Part shown: in pieces, positions 1-6,946 of the stretch
Layout: each line of letters opens with the position of its first letter
Numbering within the stretch: position 1 is the first letter of the stretch
Assembly (NCBI GenBank): GCA_018714645.1
Contig: DVND01000179.1
Span: 1 to 8,196 of the forward strand
DNA length: 8,196 nucleotides
Source: Candidatus Avimonoglobus intestinipullorum
Lineage (GTDB): Bacteria; Bacillota; Clostridia; UBA1381
Direction of reading: 5' to 3'
Notes under the pieces: generated by a model
Told to the model about the DNA's origin: nothing
Seen by the model: the letters and a program-made list of their open reading frames with translations, nothing else
Database searches by the model: none
Position numbers and translations under genes: made by a program

Positions 1-10
1 GGGCGGTCCT

Positions 11-421
11 TTATTTGGTTGGGTAATTTAAGGAATGCATAAACCCATTGATGCTCACCGTCATAATGTCGCCGGCCACCGGCTCCCCATTGACACACAG
101 CAGGTTTGCCCGCACCGGCTCGCCCACGTCTTCCGGGTAGTTCGTGACGATGTATGTATACCGCACCGCCTTTTTCCCCTTATAGCGGCTCAAATCCAGG
201 CCCGCACGCTTCTGGATTTGATTATAATTGTTGTAAACGTCATCAAATTCCTTCGGTATTTCCACCTTCTCGCGCTCGATGCATTCCGGCTCCACTTCCC
301 AACCGTATTCCTTCAAAAATTCAATATTTACCGCATCGTTATCCTGCGCAAAAACAATACATACAGCGGATATCACCAGAATCAGCACGACCGTCAGCAC
401 ATAAATGATCATTTTTTTCAT
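11..421 (-). CDS. Small exported or membrane-anchored DUF4830-type protein
   Basis: The 136-residue product starts with MKKM and a single hydrophobic helix (about residues 5-24), followed by a soluble domain of about 110 residues. The helix could be an uncleaved anchor or a signal peptide cleaved near VFA-QD; the cysteine at 21 is not in a convincing lipobox. The domain contains FLKEYGWEVE (35-44), a VEIPKEFDDVYNNYN segment (53-67) and a GDIMTVSINGFMH end (117-129). From memory these match DUF4830, a family of unknown function found in Clostridia. I chose the ATG at 421 rather than the in-frame GTG at 430, because the AGAGG ribosome binding site sits about 8 nt before the ATG and overlaps the GTG. 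The gene is divergent from the DUF378 gene across about 100 A+T-rich bases. I found no clear promoter for it. Function unknown; the family call is by recognition, not a search. Confidence 0.8.
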   Translation of the reverse strand: MKKMIIYVLTVVLILVISAVCIVFAQDNDAVNIEFLKEYGWEVEPECIEREKVEIPKEFDDVYNNYNQIQKRAGLDLSRYKGKKAVRYTYIVTNYPEDVGEPVRANLLCVNGEPVAGDIMTVSINGFMHSLNYPTK

Positions 422-491
422 CCCGCCCACCTCTTTTTATTTTTTTAATCCTTTTATTACCAGTTTATTATTTCTGAAATCCGTTTATACT

Positions 492-516
492 TATAATAGA
501 AAAAGTTAGAGGAGGT
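492..516 (+). promoter_or_regulatory. Putative -10 element and strong ribosome binding site of the DUF378 gene
   Basis: A perfect TATAAT lies at 492-497, and an unusually strong ribosome binding site, AGAGGAGGT, lies at 508-516, ending about 9 nt before the ATG. No good -35 hexamer is visible at 15-18 nt spacing; the bases there are TA/TTT-rich. The promoter may therefore be weak, activator-dependent or read by another sigma factor. The rest of the 422-525 intergenic region is A+T-rich with no other structure I can support. Confidence 0.45.
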
Positions 517-525
517 TTTTCAATA

Positions 526-732
526 ATGGATACAATATCGCTGATATTAATCATTATCGGCGCTCTGAACTGGGGCAGCATCGGCATCTTTGGTTTTGAT
601 GCGATCGGCGCGATGTTCGGCGGCCAGCTGGCGCTCATTCCGAGAATTATTTATACGCTCGTCGCTTTGGCTGGGATTTGGAGCATCTTCACGCTGTTCC
701 GCCACAGAGACCCCGCCGAACAACGGCAATAA
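526..732 (+). CDS. DUF378 (YuzA-like) small membrane protein
   Basis: This 68-residue protein has two predicted transmembrane helices, at about residues 4-24 and 39-57, joined by a short loop, and a charged tail (RHRDPAEQRQ). The first helix carries GALNWGSIGIFGFD (12-25), the hallmark GALNWG...FD motif of the DUF378 family, to which Bacillus YuzA belongs. The length fits that family. No biochemical role is established for DUF378 that I know of. The gene is monocistronic: it has its own ribosome binding site and -10 element, and a hairpin terminator begins immediately at its stop codon. It converges on the dprA-topA-trmFO operon and diverges from the DUF4830 gene. Confidence 0.88.
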   Translation: MDTISLILIIIGALNWGSIGIFGFDAIGAMFGGQLALIPRIIYTLVALAGIWSIFTLFRHRDPAEQRQ

Positions 733-760
733 AAAAACGGGGATACATCCCCGTTTTTTT
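731..760. terminator. Bidirectional rho-independent terminator between convergent genes
   Basis: A perfect 7-bp inverted repeat (ACGGGGA at 737-743, TCCCCGT at 748-754) closes on a TACA loop. It is flanked by an A run at 731-737 and a T run at 754-760, so either strand gives a G+C-rich stem followed by a U tract. Counting A-T pairs from the flanking runs, the symmetry extends over the whole element. The TAA stop of the DUF378 gene (730-732) lies in the left A run, and the TAA stop of the minus-strand gene (761-759) overlaps the right T run. One hairpin therefore serves both transcripts. Confidence 0.93.
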
Positions 761-1307
761 ATTGTAAAGCGCCTTCAATCGATGCCTTTAACGCATCCTG
801 ATCGCTGTTCTTCATTTTGATATCGCAAATATCATTTGCGGTGTTCAGCATGATCAGCGCAGGCGTATTCCCTTCCACAAACGAAAACCGCTCCAGCAGC
901 GTCGCGTCCTCATCCACATTCTTGATATCAAAATTCACCCTGTCCGCATATTCTGCTTGCAGCGCGTCCAGCGTGCTTTTCACAGCCTCATTTGCCAAAT
1001 CATCGTTTGTGACAAAATACATAAAGGTCGGCGTTACCTTTACCGGTTCTTCCGTCGCCGCGGCGTCGGATGCTGTGCTTCCGGGAGATGCGCCGCCGCT
1101 TTGGGCCGGCGCGCCGGATTCCGCCGGCGCTGCAGACTCCTCCGGCTGCCCAGACGGTTCAGCCGTCGCCGTGCTCGATACATTCTGCGCATTTTTAGGC
1201 GGCTCTTCTTCCTTGTTCGCAAACCCAAAATACCATACCGCGCTTGCGATTCCAACCACAGCCACAGCCGCAACTGCCCCGATTACTATTTTTTTCGATT
1301 TGTTCAT
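759..1307 (-). CDS. Membrane-anchored thioredoxin-fold protein lacking the CxxC active site
   Basis: The 182-residue product has three parts. Residues 1-6 (MNKSKK) are a basic N-terminus, and 7-28 are a hydrophobic helix acting as signal anchor. Residues 33-91 form a low-complexity linker rich in Ala, Ser, Pro, Glu and Gly, as expected for an extracytoplasmic spacer. Residues 92-182 are a probable thioredoxin-like domain: strand TFMYFV (94-99), a long helix, strand RVNFDIKNVDED (123-134) and NTPALIML (147-154), the last resembling the cis-proline loop of thioredoxins. Where a thioredoxin has CxxC, this protein has roughly TNDDLAN (100-106). Its only cysteine is C161, so dithiol oxidoreductase activity is unlikely. 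The start has a strong AAAGGAG site, and its ATG overlaps the trmFO stop codon (ATGA), suggesting translational coupling. It is the last gene of the operon. The fold is inferred from pattern; the function (binding, chaperone or assembly role) is unknown. Confidence 0.72.
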   Translation of the reverse strand: MNKSKKIVIGAVAAVAVVGIASAVWYFGFANKEEEPPKNAQNVSSTATAEPSGQPEESAAPAESGAPAQSGGASPGSTASDAAATEEPVKVTPTFMYFVTNDDLANEAVKSTLDALQAEYADRVNFDIKNVDEDATLLERFSFVEGNTPALIMLNTANDICDIKMKNSDQDALKASIEGALQ

Positions 1308-2614
1308 TTCTGTTCTCCTTTCAACACTTCCAAAGCGCGTTCGGCAATCAGCCTGTAACGCTCCGTTTTCTTCCCGCGCACCCGCTGCGGCAAGCCTTCA
1401 ATGATGCCAAAATTCGCATTCATCGGCTGGAGCCTGTCCAACCCTTTATTGGATATGTATAGCGGGAGCGCGCCGATGGCGGTTTTGGCCGACGGCTCAA
1501 AAAAAGCTTCTCCGCAAAGCATCCGCGCCATATTCACCCCGGCCAGGATCCCGCTGGAGGCGGATTCCACATATCCTTCCACGCCGGTGATCTGCCCGGC
1601 AAAAAACACTTTCGGGCACCGTTCCATCTGGTAATAACGGTTCAGCACCTGCGGCGCCTGGATATAGGTATTGCGGTGCATCACGCCATAGCGTACAAAC
1701 TCCGCCCGCTCCAAGCCTGGAATCATGGAAAATACCCGTTTTTGTTCGCCCCATTTCAGGTTGGTCTGGAACCCCACCATATTATAAATGGTCCCCTCCA
1801 TATCGTCCTGCCGCAACTGCACAACCGCATATGCGTCGTCCCTGCCTGTACGCGGATCCCGCAGCCCAACAGGCTTTAACGGCCCGAACAACAGCGTTTT
1901 TTCGCCGCGCTTCGCCATTACCTCAACCGGCATGCACCCCTCGAACACCGCCTGTGTTTCAAATTCCTTCAGCGGCGCCGTTTCCGCATGGACCAGGGCT
2001 TCATAAAAAGCCCCGTATTCCGCTTTTGTCATGGGGCAGTTGATATAATCCGCCGTGCCGCGGTCATACCGCGCGCCATAGAACACCTTATCCATATCAA
2101 TGCTGTCTTTCGTCAGGACAGGCGCTGCAGCGTCATAAAAATAAAGGTTTTCGCTTCCCGTCAGCCGCCCGATGGCCGCAGACAACGCGTCCGAGGTCAA
2201 CGGTCCCGTGGCAATGATGGTGTATACCTCCGGATCAATTTCCGTGACCTCCTCATGGTGCACCGCGACCAGCGGATGGCTTTTGATTTTCTCCGTAATA
2301 TAATCCGAAAAAATCTCCCGGTCCACCGCCAGCGCGCCGCCGGCAGGGACCCGTGCCCGATCCGCCCCCTGCATCAGCAAGGAATCAAACAGGCGCATCT
2401 CTTCCTTCAGCAATCCGCAGGCATTTTCAATCCGTTCGGCCTTCAGGGAATTGGAACAGACCAGCTCCGCAAATTTTTCGCTGGAATGAGCCGGGGAAAA
2501 CTTCTTCGGCTTCATTTCATATAAATCAACACCGACGCCGCGCCGGACAAGCTGCCAGCATGCCTCACAGCCCGCCAGCCCCGCGCCGATGATTTTCACC
2601 CGTTTATCCCTCAT
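1304..2614 (-). CDS. trmFO: TrmFO, folate- and FAD-dependent tRNA (uracil-54-C5) methyltransferase
   Basis: TrmFO makes 5-methyluridine (ribothymidine) at position 54 in the T-loop of tRNA, using methylene-tetrahydrofolate as carbon donor and FADH2 as reductant; it is cytoplasmic. The 436-residue length matches the roughly 435-residue Bacillus enzyme. A dinucleotide-binding Rossmann motif, IIGAGLAG (8-15), opens the protein and ends its first strand region with YEMKP (32-36). The conserved ELVCSNSLKAE (50-60) carries Cys53, and FEGCMPVE (224-231) carries Cys227; these correspond to the two functional cysteines of the Bacillus enzyme. LLFGPLKPVGL and a C-terminal GQITGVEGYVES segment are further family hallmarks. 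The ATG at 2614 lies within the 3' end of topA (11-nt overlap), preceded by GAGGAA at a good distance. The TGA stop overlaps the start of the next gene. Bacteria using this enzyme are mostly Firmicutes and other groups lacking the SAM-dependent TrmA. Confidence 0.97.
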   Translation of the reverse strand: MRDKRVKIIGAGLAGCEACWQLVRRGVGVDLYEMKPKKFSPAHSSEKFAELVCSNSLKAERIENACGLLKEEMRLFDSLLMQGADRARVPAGGALAVDREIFSDYITEKIKSHPLVAVHHEEVTEIDPEVYTIIATGPLTSDALSAAIGRLTGSENLYFYDAAAPVLTKDSIDMDKVFYGARYDRGTADYINCPMTKAEYGAFYEALVHAETAPLKEFETQAVFEGCMPVEVMAKRGEKTLLFGPLKPVGLRDPRTGRDDAYAVVQLRQDDMEGTIYNMVGFQTNLKWGEQKRVFSMIPGLERAEFVRYGVMHRNTYIQAPQVLNRYYQMERCPKVFFAGQITGVEGYVESASSGILAGVNMARMLCGEAFFEPSAKTAIGALPLYISNKGLDRLQPMNANFGIIEGLPQRVRGKKTERYRLIAERALEVLKGEQK

Positions 2615-4694
2615 TGTTCCGTTCCTCGTAACCGCAGCCTTCCTTCATGCAAAATATCTTTTTGCCGCGTCCCTTTTTCTCGAACAGCGGCCCGCCGCAT
2701 TTCGGGCATTTCCGGCCCTTTACAGGCGCATCCCACGCCATAAAATCACACTTCGGCGCATGTTCGCAGCCGTAATAAACCTTGCCCTTCCGGGATTTTT
2801 TCACCAAAATTTCCCCGCCGCATTTCGGGCATTCCACACCCGTCCCTTCACGGATGGATTTCGTATTTTTGCATTCGGGGTATCCCGGGCAAGCCAGGAA
2901 TTTCCCAAACTTACTCAGTTTATATACCATCTTGCGCCCGCATTTTTCGCAGACGACGTCTGATTCCTCATCTTTAATCTGTATTTTCTCAATTTCCTTC
3001 TTTGCTTTTTCGAGGTTCTCTTCAAACGGCGGATAAAACTCCTCCAAAACCTGCACCCAATGGCGCTTCCCTTCCTCCACCTCGTCCAGCTCTTCCTCCA
3101 TCTCCGCTGTAAATTCCACATCGACGATATCCTTGAAATTCTGCTTCATGATATCGGTGGTGACAAAGCCCAATTCCGTCGGGACAAGCTGTTTCTTGCT
3201 GCGGACGACATATCCGCGGGCGATAATTGTAGAAATCGTCGGCGCATAGGTGCTGGGGCGGCCGATCCCGTTTTCTTCCAGCTCCCGCACCAGCGTCGCC
3301 TCCGTAAACCGCGGGGGCGGCTGTGTAAAATGCTGCTTCCCTTCAATGTTTTTCAAATCCACACGCTGCTGCTCCTGCAAATCCGGCAGCATTTTATCCT
3401 TTTCTTTCTCCTTTTCATCGCGGCCCTCTGTATAAACGGTCATAAACCCTTTGAATTTCAAGCTGGAGCCGCTGGCGCGGAACGTATGCCCGTTGGCTTC
3501 AATATTGGCGCTGATGGTATTATAAACCGCCGCCGCCATCTGGCACGCCACAAACCGCTCCCAGATGAGCTTATACAATTTATATTGGTCATTGGTCAGA
3601 TGGTCCTTGATCTCCGACGGTTTGATGGACACGCTGGTGGGCCGGATCGCCTCGTGCGCGTCCTGGGCATTCTTTTTCGCCTTATACTGCCGCCTGTGCG
3701 CAAACGCCGCGCCATATTCCGCCTGGATAAATTCCAGCGCCTCCTGCTGCGCTTCTGCCGCAATCCGCAGGGAATCCGTCCTCATATAGGTAATCAGGCC
3801 GACTGTGCCCAGCTTCCCTCCCAAATTGATGCCCTCGTACAGCGTCTGCGCAGTCTGCATGGTTTTCAACGCGCTGAAGCCGATTTTGCGCGACGCATCC
3901 TGCTGCATGGTACTGGTGGTAAAGGGCGGCGGCGGATTTTTACTAACTTCCCCGCGCTTTACATTTGTCACAGTGAATTCTGCTTCTTTCACCGCGGCGA
4001 TAATTGCATCCGCTTCCGCGCCCGCGGAAAGCGCCGCCTCCTTCCCGCCCACAGGGCCGTAATACTTCGCCGGGAACTCCTTTTTCGACTTCGGGTCGCG
4101 CAAAAGCGCCTCCACCGACCAGTATTCCTTCGGGGTAAAATTCATGATCTCTTCTTCCCGGTCACAAATCAGCCGCGTCGCCACAGACTGGACGCGCCCG
4201 GCGCTCAGGCCTTTTTTCACCTTTTCCCAAAGGATCGGGCTGATTTTATACCCCACGATGCGGTCTAAAATCCGGCGCAGCTGCTGAGCGTTTACCAAAT
4301 CCATATCAATGCGCCGCGGCTCTTTTATTGCCGCCTTCACCGCCGTTTTTGTGATTTCATTGAACGTCACGCGGCAATTGGAATCCGTATCGATTTTCAA
4401 CGCGTTCGCCAGATGCCAGCTAATCGCCTCCCCTTCGCGGTCCGGGTCGGTCGCCAGGTAGATTTCATCAGCGCTCTTCGCTTCTTTTTTCAGCTTTGTC
4501 AGCAATTCTCCCTTGCCGCGGATGGTGATGTATTTCGGTTCAAAATGATGTTCCACATCCACCCCCAGCTGGCTTTTGGGCAGATCGATCACATGGCCCA
4601 TGGAGGCCATGACAGAATAATCTTTCCCCAGGTATTTTTTTATGGTTCCCGCCTTCGCAGGCGACTCAACAATCAACAGTTTTTTCTTTGCCAT
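2604..4694 (-). CDS. topA: DNA topoisomerase I (type IA)
   Basis: TopA relaxes negative supercoils by cutting one DNA strand through a 5'-phosphotyrosine and passing the other. The 696-residue protein is full length. The TOPRIM domain opens with LLIVESPAK (Glu10) and includes ATDPDREGEAISWHL, with the metal-binding Asp83 and Asp85. NAQQLRRILDRIVGYKISP (135-153) is conserved in the family. The catalytic tyrosine is Tyr303 in GLITYMRTDS. GIGRPSTYAPTIS (477-489) marks the second half of the core. The C-terminus holds three four-cysteine zinc ribbons: C582/C585/C602/C608, C622/C625/C643/C649 and C663/C666/C682/C687, so all twelve ligands are intact. The start has a GGAGGG site 4-5 nt before the ATG and lies 13 nt after the dprA stop, so the two genes are cotranscribed. 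Confidence 0.98.
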   Translation of the reverse strand: MAKKKLLIVESPAKAGTIKKYLGKDYSVMASMGHVIDLPKSQLGVDVEHHFEPKYITIRGKGELLTKLKKEAKSADEIYLATDPDREGEAISWHLANALKIDTDSNCRVTFNEITKTAVKAAIKEPRRIDMDLVNAQQLRRILDRIVGYKISPILWEKVKKGLSAGRVQSVATRLICDREEEIMNFTPKEYWSVEALLRDPKSKKEFPAKYYGPVGGKEAALSAGAEADAIIAAVKEAEFTVTNVKRGEVSKNPPPPFTTSTMQQDASRKIGFSALKTMQTAQTLYEGINLGGKLGTVGLITYMRTDSLRIAAEAQQEALEFIQAEYGAAFAHRRQYKAKKNAQDAHEAIRPTSVSIKPSEIKDHLTNDQYKLYKLIWERFVACQMAAAVYNTISANIEANGHTFRASGSSLKFKGFMTVYTEGRDEKEKEKDKMLPDLQEQQRVDLKNIEGKQHFTQPPPRFTEATLVRELEENGIGRPSTYAPTISTIIARGYVVRSKKQLVPTELGFVTTDIMKQNFKDIVDVEFTAEMEEELDEVEEGKRHWVQVLEEFYPPFEENLEKAKKEIEKIQIKDEESDVVCEKCGRKMVYKLSKFGKFLACPGYPECKNTKSIREGTGVECPKCGGEILVKKSRKGKVYYGCEHAPKCDFMAWDAPVKGRKCPKCGGPLFEKKGRGKKIFCMKEGCGYEERNNEG

Positions 4695-4707
4695 GTGTCC
4701 CTCCGTT

Positions 4708-5898
4708 TTAAATATTCAGTCTATAATTATTGCCAGGCAGCTTTTTTATATACCCCGTCATTTCCAAGACAGGCAGCATGGCATTGAGCTTGCGCATATC
4801 CAGGCCGCTCCTGCGCGCCAGGTCGTCAATGTGCAGATTGCTTTCAATCAGCAGCCCGATCACCTGCCGCTCTTCTGCATTAAGGCCTTTATATTTCTCA
4901 TCCTCCACCGTAACCTTTTTGATATTGTTTACAGGCGCCGCCGGCACATGCCGCACAACCCGCTCCCCCGGCAGCGGGTTGACCCGCCTCTGGGGCTTCG
5001 GCTTATCCTCCTGTTTCAGCAGCGATAATTCATAAGGGTATTCCTCCAAAATATCGCGCGCGGAGGTGACGAGCTTTGCCCCGCGCTGGATCAGCAGGTT
5101 GGTGCCCTGGCAATTCCCCGCAAAAATACTCCCCGGAACGGCAAATACATCCCGCCCGCTCTGCATGGCGTGATCCGCGGTGATTAACGCGCCGCTTTTT
5201 GCAGGCGCTTCCGTCGCCAGCACACCCCGCGACAAACCGCTGATAATGCGGTTGCGCGCAGGAAAATGCTGCCCCACCGGCTGGGAAGCCGGCGGATATT
5301 CAGACAGCACCACGCCATTCTCTATAATCGCATCCATCAATTTCCTGTTTTCAGGCGGATAGACGACGTCGATCCCACATCCAAGCACCGCAATGGTCTT
5401 ATTCCCGGCCCGCAGCGCTGATACCGCCGCGATGGAATCAATCCCGCGCGCCATGCCGCTGATGATGGTGACGCCCGCCTGCGCCAGTTCATGGCAAATG
5501 CGCTCCGTGGCAACCTTTCCATATTCGGAAAACCGCCGTGTGCCGACAACGCCAATCCCCAAAATCCGCTCCCATTGCATCATAATGCCCTTTGCATACA
5601 ACACATAGGGCGGAGACGACAAGCTGCGCAGGCTGTCCGGATAGTCCGCATCGTCATAGCACAGGATCCGCCCGCCGGAAAGCTCTGTCCGCTCCATGAT
5701 TTGCTCGGCAGCGGCCAAATCCTTATTCTCCAGCGCCGCGATGTCGCTTTCATGAATCGCATACACGCGTTCATATGCTTCTCGCCCGGCATTATAGATA
5801 TCCTCCACCGTGTCAAAATGCTCCAGCAGCGACGTGATTTTGTCCGGCGTCATATTCGGAAAGCTGGAAAGCCACACCCAGTATTTGGTATGTTCCAT
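4708..5898 (-). CDS. dprA: DprA/Smf, single-stranded DNA-binding RecA loader
   Basis: DprA binds incoming single-stranded DNA and loads RecA during natural transformation; it is also widespread in bacteria not known to be competent. The 396-residue protein has an N-terminal helical region (1-80). A Rossmann-like DNA_processg_A domain follows (about 85-290), with GVVGTRRFSEYG (116-127), ISGMARGIDSIAA (146-158), LGCGIDVVYPPENRKL (172-187), LSEYPP (198-203), FPARNRIISGLS (212-223) and ALITADHA (237-244). A Lys/Pro/Arg-rich linker (about 295-330) leads to a C-terminal winged-helix domain (about 336-396). It is longer than the Bacillus protein of about 300 residues, and the extra length lies mainly in the linker and winged helix, a common arrangement. 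The ATG at 5898 follows a purine-rich leader with GGAAGGGG. It is the first gene of the dprA-topA-trmFO operon and sits about 44 nt downstream of the predicted transcription start. Confidence 0.96.
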   Translation of the reverse strand: MEHTKYWVWLSSFPNMTPDKITSLLEHFDTVEDIYNAGREAYERVYAIHESDIAALENKDLAAAEQIMERTELSGGRILCYDDADYPDSLRSLSSPPYVLYAKGIMMQWERILGIGVVGTRRFSEYGKVATERICHELAQAGVTIISGMARGIDSIAAVSALRAGNKTIAVLGCGIDVVYPPENRKLMDAIIENGVVLSEYPPASQPVGQHFPARNRIISGLSRGVLATEAPAKSGALITADHAMQSGRDVFAVPGSIFAGNCQGTNLLIQRGAKLVTSARDILEEYPYELSLLKQEDKPKPQRRVNPLPGERVVRHVPAAPVNNIKKVTVEDEKYKGLNAEERQVIGLLIESNLHIDDLARRSGLDMRKLNAMLPVLEMTGYIKKLPGNNYRLNI

Positions 5899-5949
5899 GT
5901 GTCCCCTTCCTCTCTTCTCTCTACCATATTCATATGCGCTATGTCCTTA

Positions 5950-5978
5950 ATTATAATCTTCTGAATAAAAATTGTCAA
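5950..5978 (-). promoter_or_regulatory. Consensus sigma-A promoter of the dprA-topA-trmFO operon
   Basis: On the minus strand TTGACA (5978-5973) is separated by exactly 17 nt from TATAAT (5955-5950), a perfect match to the vegetative consensus in both hexamers and spacing. Transcription should start near 5942, leaving a leader of about 44 nt. That leader contains a small inverted repeat, CATAT-TC-ATATG (5925-5936, plus-strand reading), whose role is unknown. Upstream, 5979-6071 holds no gene and no convincing terminator for the preceding methyltransferase gene, so some readthrough is possible. Confidence 0.88.
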
Positions 5979-6071
5979 CAACTCATTTTTGCACATGGTG
6001 CTGCTCCCGATACAACAGCCCGGCAAACGCCCGTCCGGCACATGTGGCAACCCCGCCCCGCAGGAACGGAG

Positions 6072-6851
6072 TTACTGCTTTTTCCGCTGCCGCAGCGCTT
6101 CATACATCAGCACCGCCCCCGCAATGCCCACATTCAGCGACTCCGCCTTCCCCACCATCGGGATTTTCACGCACGCGTCGGACTCCGTCTGCAATTCCCG
6201 CCGTACGCCGTTGGCCTCATTCCCCAAGATAACCACTGTTGGTTTTGTAAAATCCGCATCGGTATACAGCATCGTCCGTCCCCCCAGCGCTGCGCTCAAA
6301 AGCTGATATCCCGCCTCGCGCATATCCAAAAGCGCTTCCAGTGTGAAATCGGGCCATACGGGAATGTGGAAAAAAGAGCCCATGCTGGCGCGCACTGTTT
6401 TCGGGCTGTATAAATCCACACATCCCTCCGAAAGCAGCACGCCATCCATCCCCGCCGCATCCGCCGTGCGGATGATGGTCCCGAGGTTCCCCGGGTCTGC
6501 CACATGGTCACAGTAAATATACAGCCCATTTTCCCGCGGTGCAAACGCCCGCCCCTGTTCCATCCGCACCGCCGCTGCAATCCCCTGGGGGGACTGGGTA
6601 TCGCAAAGGGCGGGGAACAATGCGTCCGGGATGACATAGGTATCCGCCCCGTCCCAAAACCGCTCCTCCGTCTGATAGAACGTTTCCGACACCAGCACCG
6701 CCAAAATGTCTTTCCCCGCCGCTGCAGCATCCCGCACAGATTTAATCCCTTCGACCATATAAACCTGATGCCGCATCCGTTCCTTTTTCCGATGCAGCGC
6801 CCTGAAAAATTTATATTGTGCATTCTGTGTACTCGTAATCCGTGTAACCAT
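6072..6851 (-). CDS. SpoU/TrmH-family RNA 2'-O-ribose methyltransferase
   Basis: The enzyme should transfer a methyl group from S-adenosylmethionine to a ribose 2'-OH in rRNA or tRNA. The 259-residue protein has an N-terminal substrate-binding domain (about 1-100, starting MVTRITSTQN and containing MVEGIKSVRDA) and a C-terminal SPOUT knot domain. All three SpoU motifs are present: motif 1 ADPGNLGTIIRTADAAG (118-134, with the usual catalytic Arg128), motif 2 VVILGNEANGV (206-216, Glu212) and motif 3 IPMVGKAESLNVGIAGA (230-246). The order and size resemble Bacillus YsgA, recently named RlmP and assigned to 23S rRNA G2553, and also RlmB; I cannot tell which target applies. The reading frame is open up to 6998, but the ATG at 6851 has the ribosome binding site (AAGGGGAA, 5 nt upstream) and lies downstream of a good promoter. 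I therefore reject the longer start. Confidence 0.92.
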   Translation of the reverse strand: MVTRITSTQNAQYKFFRALHRKKERMRHQVYMVEGIKSVRDAAAAGKDILAVLVSETFYQTEERFWDGADTYVIPDALFPALCDTQSPQGIAAAVRMEQGRAFAPRENGLYIYCDHVADPGNLGTIIRTADAAGMDGVLLSEGCVDLYSPKTVRASMGSFFHIPVWPDFTLEALLDMREAGYQLLSAALGGRTMLYTDADFTKPTVVILGNEANGVRRELQTESDACVKIPMVGKAESLNVGIAGAVLMYEALRQRKKQ

Positions 6852-6879
6852 GCTATTCCCCTTTTTGACATTTTTCATA

Positions 6880-6908
6880 ATTATATATGTTTTTAAAAAA
6901 AATAGCAA
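6880..6908 (-). promoter_or_regulatory. Promoter of the SpoU-family methyltransferase gene
   Basis: Minus-strand TTGCTA (6908-6903) lies 17 nt from TATAAT (6885-6880), a perfect -10 and a four-of-six -35. The predicted start near 6873 gives a leader of about 22 nt and decides the start codon at 6851, since the upstream in-frame ATG codons lie before the transcription start. Confidence 0.72.
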
Positions 6909-6946
6909 GTTCTTGCAAAATTTCTCTTGCAGTTCCCCGACCGGTC
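6905..6946. repeat. Short inverted repeats between divergent promoters (possible operator)
   Basis: GCAAG (6905-6909) and CTTGC (6912-6916) form an inverted repeat with a 2-nt spacer that overlaps the -35 of the methyltransferase promoter. A second CTTGC copy (6926-6930) overlaps the -35 of the transporter promoter. Further on, the perfect 8-bp palindrome GACCGGTC (6939-6946) lies in the transporter promoter's spacer. Placement suggests regulator binding sites, but the repeats are short and could be chance. Confidence 0.3.

Noticed and set aside
422..430. GTG start at 430 for the DUF4830 gene
   Set aside because: The GTG is part of the AGAGGTG ribosome binding region that serves the ATG at 421.
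3060..4268. A 402-codon open frame on the plus strand, antisense to topA
   Set aside because: It lies wholly inside topA, has no ribosome binding site at its start, and its Arg/His/Phe-rich composition is what a complement of G+C-rich coding sequence gives.
5850..5936. A short leader peptide beginning MNMVERREEG in the dprA 5' leader
   Set aside because: Its possible AAGGA ribosome site lies at or before the predicted transcription start, and the frame ends out of frame inside dprA.
5979..6071. G+C-rich short repeats after the methyltransferase stop as a terminator
   Set aside because: Only 3-5 bp stems could be formed and no T run follows on the minus strand.
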